Positions 24,974 through 31,414 of a stretch of 40,444 nt of DNA are shown piece by piece; position 1 is the stretch's first letter; every line of letters starts with the position of its first letter. The position numbers and the translations under genes are program-made. Source of the stretch: Candidatus Bacteroides intestinipullorum (GTDB lineage Bacteria; Bacteroidota; Bacteroidia; Bacteroidales; Bacteroidaceae); contig JAHLFO010000004.1 in assembly GCA_018883785.1 (NCBI GenBank), forward strand, positions 1 to 40,444, in the 5' to 3' direction. The notes beneath the pieces are model-generated. The model did no database searches, was not told the origin of the DNA, and saw nothing but the letters and a program-made list of their open reading frames with translations.

Positions 24974-25891
24974 TCACAAGCCCGCTATCTCTTCCAGGCT
25001 CAGGCCCGTGGCCTTTGCGATGATTTCAGGAGATACGCCTAACTGCTTCAGGTTGCGGGCATTGGACTGACGCTCTTCATGGCGACCTTCAGCCCTACCC
25101 TCAGCACGACCTTCAGCCCTGCCCTCAGCACGGCCTTCTGCACGACCTTCAGCCCTGCCCTCATACCAACCCGTCTTGATGACACTGCGCTGGTAGCGCT
25201 GCGCCTCCATGTCGCGGTAATAAGCCTGCTTCTCGGGAGCAGACAGGGAGTCGACACGAAGACGCTCACGGGCTTCGGGCAACCCCTTGGCTGTGGCGGT
25301 GCGGTCTATCTCGCCGGTCTTCAGGAACTGGATCCATTCGTCCAAGGGAGTTTGGGGAATTTTATCAAAGTTCTTCGTAAGGAGAATATAATACTCAGGG
25401 GCTATTCCCACATTGACTTTTCTAAACAATGCCTTGCGCTGATGAGGTAATAACAGCAAGATGTCTTCGGCATCGTGGAGACTACGGAAGACAGCATTGC
25501 CACAATAGGCATAATCTTTTCCTAAGTCCAACTCAAAATAAATGATGTTGATGGAACATACCGCTTGCACTTGGTCACAGTCTCTGCCAAGGTTGATATA
25601 TTGGGGAACAGTTTGAGGCACGCCATAACGTATCCGGTGGTAGTATGCCAACTCGCGTACATTCTGCACCTCGATAATGAGCAGCTTGCCGTGGCTGTCC
25701 TCCACCAGCATGTCTGCACGGTTGAACTTGTCGTCGGCATCTTCCTGATTGGACTCGCTCTCCAGGAAGCGGTTGATGCGCAGGTCTTCGCCCAACAGCG
25801 TGGAGAGGAATCCTTCCAATACCACATAGTTGCTCTTGTCGCGGAGCAGGCGCTTCATGGCCCAATCAAAACGTATCAAATTCTCCTTCAT
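24974..25891 (-). CDS. Rpn family recombination-promoting nuclease/putative transposase, copy 2
   Basis: 305 residues, paralogous to 12121-13068: IRFDWAMKRLLRDKSNYVVLEG at the start, and the nuclease pattern NRADMLVEDSHGKLLIIEVQ with Asp and Glu-x-Gln. Residues about 243-270 are six AEGR units after a partial unit, then a C-terminal helical end (PEIIAKATGLSLEEIAGL) like that of copy 1. The ATG is preceded by AGGTGGAGG, a strong ribosome site rare in this phylum. It lies at the head of the polysaccharide operon. An in-frame ATG (RDMEAQRY) before the repeats could start a short C-terminal product (inference). Confidence 0.85.
   Translation of the reverse strand: MKENLIRFDWAMKRLLRDKSNYVVLEGFLSTLLGEDLRINRFLESESNQEDADDKFNRADMLVEDSHGKLLIIEVQNVRELAYYHRIRYGVPQTVPQYINLGRDCDQVQAVCSINIIYFELDLGKDYAYCGNAVFRSLHDAEDILLLLPHQRKALFRKVNVGIAPEYYILLTKNFDKIPQTPLDEWIQFLKTGEIDRTATAKGLPEARERLRVDSLSAPEKQAYYRDMEAQRYQRSVIKTGWYEGRAEGRAEGRAEGRAEGRAEGRAEGRHEERQSNARNLKQLGVSPEIIAKATGLSLEEIAGL
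25082..25153 (-). repeat. 12-base tandem repeat inside Rpn copy 2 (6 units)
   Basis: Six in-frame units encode AEGR. The codons alternate between GCTGAAGGTCGT-like and GCTGAGGGCAGG-like units, so a 24-base higher-order period is visible. Unlike copy 1 there is no run of adjacent identical units. Confidence 0.9.
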
Positions 25892-25918
25892 AATACCTCC
25901 ACCTGTTTATTGTTGGGA

Positions 25919-25926
25919 CAAAGATA
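25919..25926 (-). promoter_or_regulatory. -7 element of Rpn copy 2
   Basis: On the minus strand TATCTTTG (25926-25919), 27 bases before the ATG. No clear TTG at the right distance. Confidence 0.5.
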
Positions 25927-25968
25927 CGGATTTTATAGACATAACGGCGCGAAAATACGAAAAAAAAG

Positions 25969-26115
25969 CCCTGCTTGACAGGTTGACAGCCTATAGAGAA
26001 ACCCCTAATATACGCACGCGTGAATAAAATTTTATTTCTTAATAAGGGTTAATGCTCACGCAAGGCACGCGCGCATTAGAGTTTATACTATAGCTGTCAA
26101 CCTGTCAAGGCAGGG
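25969..26115. repeat. 147-base near-palindrome with direct TTGACAG repeats in each arm
   Basis: Arms 25969-25996 and 26088-26115 are inverted copies with only two one-base indels, sharing the perfect core TTGACAGGTTGACAGC. The core itself is two TTGACAG copies one base apart. Inside, a weaker second pair of arms (about 26001-26022 with 26057-26083, CCTAAT and CACGCG blocks) closes on an AT-rich centre (26023-26050). On the minus strand the outer stem runs into GGGCTTTTTTTC, so it may act as an oversized terminator for the HTH gene. The repeats around an AT-rich core also recall replication origins of satellites with VapE-like primases (inference). Confidence 0.75.
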
Positions 26116-26127
26116 GGAAAATCCGGG

Positions 26128-26441
26128 CTACTTCTGGGCGGACATCAGCCGGCGGATGTCTTCAGCAATGCCGTCGGACAGCAATTCGTAGGCTTGGAGC
26201 TGCTTCTCGCGCGGGAGGTCTTTCAGCCTGGGCAGGAAGACGCTAAGCACCCGGATATAAGGAGCCAGTCTCAACGCCTGCCCTTTTTTACTTCACTCAG
26301 CTTGGAGGTGGATATGCCCGTAAGGCTACGGATGGCATCATTGGTCAGCCGACAATTGTCGACCAACACCTCGCGTTGGAGCCAGCAGATGAACCGGCCC
26401 ATGCCTGCATGTACGCAGGGCTTCTCATTTTTCGATTGCAT
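26128..26441 (-). pseudogene. Small HTH (Xre-like) regulator, frame interrupted at A AAA AAG: frameshifted gene or programmed -1 frameshift
   Basis: The frame from the ATG at 26441 reads MQSKNEKPCVHAGMGRFICW and continues to LTNDAIRSLTGISTSKLSEV-KKGRR, stopping at 26271. The part LTNDAIRSLTGISTSKLSEVKKG fits a Cro/CI-type helix-turn-helix. The -1 frame continues as GQALRLAPYIRVLSVFLPRL to a TAG at 26130-26128, giving about 104 residues. The switch point is GT-A-AAA-AAG (26289-26283), a perfect slippery heptamer in the correct frame. GGGCAGG (26283-26277) can pair with CCTGCCC (26236-26230). A plain one-base indel in a homopolymer is the simple alternative. The gene is divergent from the vapE-like gene and may control it. 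Confidence 0.6.
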
Positions 26442-26472
26442 GAAAATAAAAAATTAAGTGAGAAATAGTGAC

Positions 26473-26505
26473 TTCCTGCGGCACCGTCGCGCGGCATCGC
26501 AGGAA
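26473..26505. promoter_or_regulatory. Perfect 8-bp hairpin in the HTH/vapE divergent region
   Basis: TTCCTGCG (26473-26480) pairs with CGCAGGAA (26498-26505). No T run follows on either strand, so it is more likely an operator or RNA structure than a terminator. Confidence 0.5.
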
Positions 26506-26562
26506 AAACGGGACAAAAATAACTTTATGAAATTACAAAATCGTTAAACTTTGCTATTTTTC

Positions 26563-26580
26563 GTTCGCACATAAGCGAAC
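26563..26580. promoter_or_regulatory. Operator-like palindrome before the vapE-like gene
   Basis: GTTCGC (26563-26568), six bases, GCGAAC (26575-26580). It is a two-fold site of a size suiting an HTH dimer, about 60 bases before the vapE-like ATG and 122 bases from the HTH gene start. Confidence 0.45.
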
Positions 26581-26641
26581 AGCCGCTTGGAGATTTGGTC
26601 GGCAATCCTCACCTTTACCGCGAATTATAATCAACCGAGTA

Positions 26642-28744
26642 ATGACCAACACGAAGAATGACATGGAAAACATTTCCATCACCCTGTTCAACGGGTACCG
26701 GGACACCGTTCCCACCGAAGTGAGTTTGAGAACCATCGTAGACATGATCCGCAGCCACCCCGAGGTGGCCCGGCATACGGAGCGGCACCGGTACTACCAG
26801 CAACAGCACCTGCCCAAGCCTGCCGCCTTGGAGAAAGAGTCGTGCCCGTGCTTCGCCGTATCCGTGCGCTTCAGCGGGGGCAAGCAGAAGGCCAACATCT
26901 GTGGCTACACGGGACTGTGCATGGTGGACTTTGACCACATCCCATCGGAACGGATGGCAGCCTGCCTCGAAGCGATACGCCGCGACCCGCACACCCTGCT
27001 GGCCTACGTCACCATCGGAGGGACGGGTATCCGCACCATTGGCCGCTATGCCCAACCGGGAGAGCTACCCACCGGGAAGCCGGGCTACCTGCACAGCCTG
27101 GCCTTTGGCCAGATGAACCGCTACTATGCGGAGCTGACCGGCTGTCCGTTTGACGAGAAGTGCAAAAACATCACCCGCCTGAGCGGCCTGGCTCACGACC
27201 CGAACGTGTACTTCAACCCGGATGCCGAGCCGTTCGTGGTGACAACCAACCCGGACGGACGGCAAGACCAGCAGCCGACACGCGTGGAAAAGCAACTGGC
27301 ACGGGTGGTGCGGGCCATCGAGAAACAACTGAAACGGGAGGGCGTGGCGTATGTGGCCCATCACCACAACGAGTACGTCATGCGGACGGGCTACCTGCTC
27401 AACAACTACGGCATCCCGCTGGACGCCGCCATCCGCTGGGGCGTGGGCCGCTTTACCGACTATGGCGGCGACGTGGCAGGCGTCTTCCGCTCGTGCTATC
27501 AACAGACGGACGAACACGGCACGCGCAGCCTGCGGCAAGGGCGGAAGGCCGCGGCAGACACGGACGAGGACGAGAACACGGTGGCTGCCATCGAGGCATT
27601 CCTCGCCGAGAAAGGACGATTCCGCAAGAACGTCATCACCGGCAAGTGCGAGGTGAGCACGGACGAGGGAAAGACCTATACCGACCTGACCGACCGGCAC
27701 GTCAACAGCTTCTGGAGGCAGATGTGCAAGGAGGTGAAGAACGTGCGCACCGCCGACCTGCACGCCATGCTAAACTCTGACCTCGTGGAACTGTACAACC
27801 CCTTCGAGCACTACCTGCAATCGCTGCCCGCCTGGGACGGCACGACAGACCCCATCGGCGAACTGGCCGCACAGGTACACGTCAAGGTGGGCGCCGACCT
27901 CTTCCCGGGACTGTTCCGCAAGTGGCTGGTGGCCATGGTGGCCTCGCTGCTCCTGCCGGAGACGGTGAACCACGAAATCCTGGTCCTGATAGGCAAGCAG
28001 GGCATCTACAAGACCACGTGGCTGAACAACCTGCTGCCGCCGGAGCTACGCCGCTACTTTTACCTGAAGAGCAACAGCCGCCACGTTGCCAAGGACGACC
28101 TGCTGACGCTGTCCGAGTTTGCCATCGTCTGTCTGGAGGAGCTGGACGAACTGGAGGGGCGCGAGCTGAACCAGGTCAAAGCCTTGGTCACCATGCGCAA
28201 CATCAACGAACGGGCGGCCTACGCGCACTTCAAGGAGATGCGCACGCACATCGCCAGCCTCTGCGGCACAGGCAACAACATCCACTTCCTCACCGACCTG
28301 ACAGGCAATCGCCGCTGGATGCCCTTCGAGGTGGAGAGCATAGACAATCCCTACGAGCACCCGCTGGACTACGCGGCCATCTATGCGCAGGCGTATGCCT
28401 TGGTGCAACAAGGGTTTCCCTACTGGCTGAGCGACGAGGAGATGCAACGACTGAGCGAGCACAACCGCTACTTTGAGGTGCCCTGCCTGGAGCGCGACCT
28501 GATCCTAACGTACTTCCAACGCCCGATGGAGGGAGAGGAATGCGTCTTCCTGACCTGTGCACAAATCCTGTCGCGCATCAACGCGGGGATACGCCACACG
28601 CTCAGCTCGACAAAGATAGGCACCGTCATGCGCCAGGAAGGTTTCCAGGCTATGCGCGTAGGTGGAAAGCGGGGCTACCGCGTCATCGAGCTGTCGGGAG
28701 ACGAGATTGACTTCAGGAAGCGGAGTGTGACGCACTGGACCTAA
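26642..28744 (+). CDS. VirE_N / VapE-type primase-helicase protein (BT4734 family)
   Basis: 700 residues. The N-terminal part (about 60-190) fits the BT4734/VirE_N region, a primase-polymerase-like domain (GLCMVDFDHIPSERM, then AYVTIGGTGIRTIGRY). The C-terminal part is the VapE-type superfamily 3-like ATPase: Walker A LIGKQGIYKTTW near residues 447-458, FAIVCLEELDELEG as Walker B, and LTDLTGNRRWMPFEV as the later sensor. Such proteins initiate replication of phages and satellites, but in Bacteroides they often stand beside capsule loci with no obvious replicon. A start at 26663 (MENISIT) is possible. The GC-rich composition differs sharply from the polysaccharide genes next to it. Confidence 0.87.
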   Translation: MTNTKNDMENISITLFNGYRDTVPTEVSLRTIVDMIRSHPEVARHTERHRYYQQQHLPKPAALEKESCPCFAVSVRFSGGKQKANICGYTGLCMVDFDHIPSERMAACLEAIRRDPHTLLAYVTIGGTGIRTIGRYAQPGELPTGKPGYLHSLAFGQMNRYYAELTGCPFDEKCKNITRLSGLAHDPNVYFNPDAEPFVVTTNPDGRQDQQPTRVEKQLARVVRAIEKQLKREGVAYVAHHHNEYVMRTGYLLNNYGIPLDAAIRWGVGRFTDYGGDVAGVFRSCYQQTDEHGTRSLRQGRKAAADTDEDENTVAAIEAFLAEKGRFRKNVITGKCEVSTDEGKTYTDLTDRHVNSFWRQMCKEVKNVRTADLHAMLNSDLVELYNPFEHYLQSLPAWDGTTDPIGELAAQVHVKVGADLFPGLFRKWLVAMVASLLLPETVNHEILVLIGKQGIYKTTWLNNLLPPELRRYFYLKSNSRHVAKDDLLTLSEFAIVCLEELDELEGRELNQVKALVTMRNINERAAYAHFKEMRTHIASLCGTGNNIHFLTDLTGNRRWMPFEVESIDNPYEHPLDYAAIYAQAYALVQQGFPYWLSDEEMQRLSEHNRYFEVPCLERDLILTYFQRPMEGEECVFLTCAQILSRINAGIRHTLSSTKIGTVMRQEGFQAMRVGGKRGYRVIELSGDEIDFRKRSVTHWT

Positions 28745-28838
28745 CGATTTAAATGAAGAACCTTTTTAATGAAGAATGATGAATGATGAATGATGAATCG
28801 GAGTTAAATGATGAATGAAGAATCGGGGGAAATGAAGA

Positions 28839-28921
28839 ATTTTCGTTGGAAGCGGCAAATTCTTCATTCTTCATTTTTCGTTCTTCATTAAGCAAAGATT
28901 CTTCATTTTTCATTCTTCATT
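28839..28921. repeat. Long inverted repeat, left copy
   Basis: The 83 bases beginning ATTTTCGTTGGAAGCGGC match the inverted complement of 30077-30176 nearly base for base, except for an insertion of about 17 bases in the right copy. Both are built of ATTCTTCATT-like words. A looser GATGAAT array lies just to the left (28770-28830). The pair encloses the DUF4248 and HU-like genes. Confidence 0.8.
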
Positions 28922-29008
28922 AAAACGCGCCTGAAGTCCCTCTTTAGCCCGCTCAAATCCCTCTTTACACCCCCTAGACACTCAAGAACCCTTTCGGCTG
29001 CTATCACA

Positions 29009-29092
29009 CTGTCATGTCGAACAAAGTCGAGACATCTCACTAAACCGGCAGATACTTGTCTTGAGATCCCTCGACTGCGCTCGGGATGACAG
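29009..29092. repeat. REP-like palindromic element, copy C
   Basis: Left arm CTGTCATGTCGAACAAAGTC is the diverged form. The right arm TTGAGATCCCTCGACTGCGC, continuing to TCGGGATGACAG, is the conserved form. It lies in the 3' gap of the DUF4248 gene. Confidence 0.8.
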
Positions 29093-29123
29093 CCTGATAG
29101 TGCCAGAATAATGCGCCACTCCC

Positions 29124-29345
29124 TCAAGGCTCCCCGATGGCCTCGACAATCAGCCTGACCTGCACAGGCATATACACCCGGCTGCGGGGATTGGCATTGG
29201 CTGCGTTCAGCCGTTCGCGGAGGTGAGGATAATAATCAATCCAGTTTTGCAGTTTGCGGTAAGCCGCTTGCGGGCTGAGTGCGGGAAAATAGCACTGGGC
29301 CAGTTCCGTACGTCCGTAGGCGCGGATAACAAATGTTTCGTCCAT
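29124..29345 (-). CDS. DUF4248 family small protein
   Basis: 73 residues. FVIRAYGRTELAQCYFPAL and SPQAAYRKLQNWIDYYPHL are typical of this Bacteroidales family, which looks like a small helical HTH-type DNA-binding protein. It is regularly found between VapE-like and HU-like genes. Function unknown; a regulator of the module is plausible. It is divergent from the HU-like gene, 240 bases away, and that gap holds a short TAATCAGCAC direct repeat (29412-29434). Confidence 0.82.
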   Translation of the reverse strand: MDETFVIRAYGRTELAQCYFPALSPQAAYRKLQNWIDYYPHLRERLNAANANPRSRVYMPVQVRLIVEAIGEP

Positions 29346-29510
29346 GGGTTTCCTGTTTTTATTGGTTATTGAGGGTAAAGATACTGAAAATCATGCACAT
29401 TACCTAACAAATATCCCAAGATAATCAGCACTAATCAGCACTAATCGCCGATAATCCGTCCTTACCGCTGCCAAGGGTACGGAACCGGCAAAGGGGCGAC
29501 GAGGAGGTGG

Positions 29511-29518
29511 TATATTTG
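29511..29518 (+). promoter_or_regulatory. -7 element of the HU-like gene
   Basis: TATATTTG, with predicted transcription start near 29525, so the mRNA leader is made wholly of the seven-base array that follows. Confidence 0.55.
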
Positions 29519-29520
29519 CA

Positions 29521-29584
29521 ATTGATAATTGATAATTAACCATTAACCACTAATCATTAATCATTAACCATTAACCATTAACTT
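29521..29584 (+). repeat. Seven-base AT-rich tandem array before the HU-like gene
   Basis: About nine units of the type GATAATT, AACCATT, AATCATT, abutting the ATG at 29586. It has the same period and words as the array at 1-123 before the orphan smalltalk ORF. Confidence 0.8.
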
Positions 29585-29585
29585 T

Positions 29586-30068
29586 ATGATTATCTATCGA
29601 AAAATGAAAATTGAAGGCGAGAACCATCCCTGCAATGGGTTATGGTATGCCCGCCCGGTGATCACTGAGACCCTGGACATCGTGGCCCTCTCCAAGCACA
29701 TGGCCAAGCACAACACGCCTTTCTCGCCGGGCGTCATCAAGGGCGTGCTGGCAGACATGGTGGCCTGCATCAAGGAACTGATCCTGGACGGCAAGAACGT
29801 GAAGTTGGACGACCTCGCCATCTTCTCCGTGGGCATCGTCAGCGACCATGGCGCGGAGAGTGCGGAGGCGTTCAAGGTGACTGAACACGTCAAGGGGCTG
29901 AAGCTCCGCGCACGTGCCACCGGCGAGCTGAGCAACGCGCAGATCAACCTGGAAGGACAACTCCGCGAAGCTACGCCTTATACAGTGGATGGCAGCGGCA
30001 CGGGAGGAACGGGCACCGTCACCAATCCTGACGATGACGACACGGGCAGTGACGGGTCGTTCGGATAA
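29586..30068 (+). CDS. HU-like DNA-binding protein with glycine/aspartate-rich tail (HU-HIG type)
   Basis: 160 residues. Residues about 1-125 form the HU/IHF-type fold as found in Bacteroidetes (SPGVIKGVLADMVACIKELI, then GKNVKLDDLAIFSVG). The last 30 residues are low complexity (GSGTGGTGTVTNPDDDD), so the protein belongs to the group in which HU is fused to a Gly-rich or Ig-like tail. It probably binds DNA; the tail could mediate assembly (inference). Smalltalk and amidase genes follow on the same strand, but 380 bases of repeats intervene. Confidence 0.85.
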   Translation: MIIYRKMKIEGENHPCNGLWYARPVITETLDIVALSKHMAKHNTPFSPGVIKGVLADMVACIKELILDGKNVKLDDLAIFSVGIVSDHGAESAEAFKVTEHVKGLKLRARATGELSNAQINLEGQLREATPYTVDGSGTGGTGTVTNPDDDDTGSDGSFG

Positions 30069-30076
30069 CTGATGAA

Positions 30077-30176
30077 ATGAAGAATGAAGAATCACGCTGC
30101 GCGCAAAATGAAGAATCTTTGCTTAATGAAGAACGAAAAATGAAGGATGAAGAATTTGCTGCCTCCAACGAAAATT
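30077..30176. repeat. Long inverted repeat, right copy
   Basis: The 100 bases are the inverted counterpart of 28839-28921, with an extra block including CACGCTGCGCGC. The arms are about 1.15 kb apart. A small hairpin CCCGC-GAA-GCGGG follows at 30187-30199, then ATTCTTCATT again. Confidence 0.8.
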
Positions 30177-30245
30177 CTTCATCCTCCCGCGAAGCGGGTA
30201 TTCTTCATTAAGAAGTTGTGTCAAAATAGATATTTACCTATCATT

Positions 30246-30329
30246 CTGTCATCCCGAGCGAAGTCGAGGGATCTCAAGATTGGTTAAGTGAGATGTTTCG
30301 ACTTCGCTTCGCTACGCTCAACATGACAG
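30246..30329. repeat. REP-like palindromic element, copy D
   Basis: Left arm CTGTCATCCCGAGCGAAGTC, the same as copy A. The right arm GTGAGATGTTTCGACTTCGC with a duplicated CTTCGCTTCGC, ending CATGACAG. From 30330 to 30450 no feature is seen except AT-rich leader sequence. Confidence 0.8.
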
Positions 30330-30450
30330 ACTATACTTTAATGAAATAGTCAAAAGAGGTTTTGAGCGAAGCTAATAATAGGCATTTGTCATTATGGCAC
30401 ACCCTCAAATTCCTATTTATCACATAAACAAGAACCAAAAACTGACAACA

Positions 30451-30573
30451 ATGGCAACATCAACTACAAGCAACTTGCGCCCCAAAGGCAAATGGGGCCT
30501 GATCGTAAAAATCATTCTGACGGTGGCTTCGGCCATAGCCGGTATCTTCGGCATCAGCGCATGCGCCGACTGA
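30451..30573 (+). CDS. Smalltalk-type small hydrophobic peptide (40 aa)
   Basis: MATSTTSNLRPKGKWG, then one hydrophobic segment LIVKIILTVASAIAGIFGIS ending ACAD. It shares with the peptide at 124-222 a basic/Trp start, a helix of about 20 residues and a Cys near the end. Its stop is one base before the amidase ATG, the usual family arrangement. Predicted single-pass inner-membrane peptide, with a possible holin-like role for the amidase (inference). Confidence 0.85.
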   Translation: MATSTTSNLRPKGKWGLIVKIILTVASAIAGIFGISACAD

Positions 30574-30574
30574 C

Positions 30575-30982
30575 ATGAGGACCATCACCTTGATTATTGT
30601 CCACTGCTCCGCCACTCCCGAAGGGCGGAGCTTGGACTTCGAGGCTTGCCGCCGGGAGCACATCCAGCACCGGCACTTCCGGAACATCGGCTACCACTAT
30701 TACCTCACGCGGGATGGCACGGTGCATCCGGGCAGGCCACCGGAGCAAGTGGGCGCCCATTGCCGGGGACATAACCGCCACTCTATAGGCATCTGCTACG
30801 AAGGGGGACTGGATGCACAAGGACAACCTTGCGACACGCGTACACCCCGGCAGAGAGAAGCCTTGGCTGCACTGGTGGCCGAACTGAAGCAACGCTTTCC
30901 CCACGCACTAGTCGTAGGGCACCGGGACCTCGATCCGCAGAAGGACTGCCCTTGCTTCGAGGCGAGCAGGTATAATGACTGA
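30575..30982 (+). CDS. N-acetylmuramoyl-L-alanine amidase (T7 lysozyme-like, Amidase_2)
   Basis: 135 residues, a bare catalytic domain. Zinc ligands equivalent to those of T7 lysozyme are His10 (VHCSAT), His117 (VGHRDLDP) and Cys125 (DCPCF). It cuts the bond between muramic acid and L-alanine of peptidoglycan. No signal peptide, so it needs the membrane peptide or lysis to reach the wall. It forms a pair with the smalltalk ORF. This is phage-type gene content in a region with no structural phage genes. It converges on the DUF1893 gene, with nine bases between. Confidence 0.92.
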   Translation: MRTITLIIVHCSATPEGRSLDFEACRREHIQHRHFRNIGYHYYLTRDGTVHPGRPPEQVGAHCRGHNRHSIGICYEGGLDAQGQPCDTRTPRQREALAALVAELKQRFPHALVVGHRDLDPQKDCPCFEASRYND

Positions 30983-30991
30983 TAAGGGAGC

Positions 30992-31414
30992 TTAACTCCT
31001 CATCCTTTCCACGAAGGCACGGATGGCAGGCAGCATCTCTTCGGGAGTGTCCAGGCCGTCGCAGGCCGTCTCCAAGGGGCACCTGCCATCCTTCTTCCGA
31101 TTGATGATGTAGGGCACCTCCTGGCCGAAGCGGGTGGGAATGCCTGCCTGGCGAAGCACAGTCAAGGCGGGCGTGCTGATGAGGTCGGCGTAAACCTCGG
31201 CCATACCGCCGAGTGCTACCAAGGCGGCGGCACCCTTGCCGATGACCTTGTCGGCCAACCGGGCACCGCGCATGAAGCAGGGATCGCCTTCGTACAGTTC
31301 AAAGAGGTCGATCACCCCCCTGCGGCGATAGATACGGGTTTCTGCCCCCTTGCAGATGACGCACGAGCCCCCCTCGGCATGAAGCAAGCTGATGATATCC
31401 GTCCCTTCCATCAC
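30992..31414 (-). CDS. DUF1893 family protein (TM1506-like)
   Basis: 140 residues: GGSCVICKGAETRIYRRRGV, then ADKVIGKGAAALVALGGMAEV and YADLISTPALTVL. These fit the DUF1893 family, whose fold resembles cytidine deaminases but lacks a proven enzyme activity. Cysteines at CVIC may be functional. Its ATG overlaps the end of the aldo/keto reductase gene by four bases, so the two form an operon, often seen in Bacteroides. Confidence 0.85.
   Translation of the reverse strand: MMEGTDIISLLHAEGGSCVICKGAETRIYRRRGVIDLFELYEGDPCFMRGARLADKVIGKGAAALVALGGMAEVYADLISTPALTVLRQAGIPTRFGQEVPYIINRKKDGRCPLETACDGLDTPEEMLPAIRAFVERMRS

Noticed and set aside
25969-26115. Invertible capsule promoter of the Bacteroides fragilis type
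   Set aside because: The Rpn gene lies between this palindrome and the polysaccharide operon, the palindrome's centre has no consensus promoter, and no site-specific invertase gene is in the window.
26642-30982. Complete prophage
   Set aside because: No integrase, terminase, portal, capsid or tail genes on either strand.
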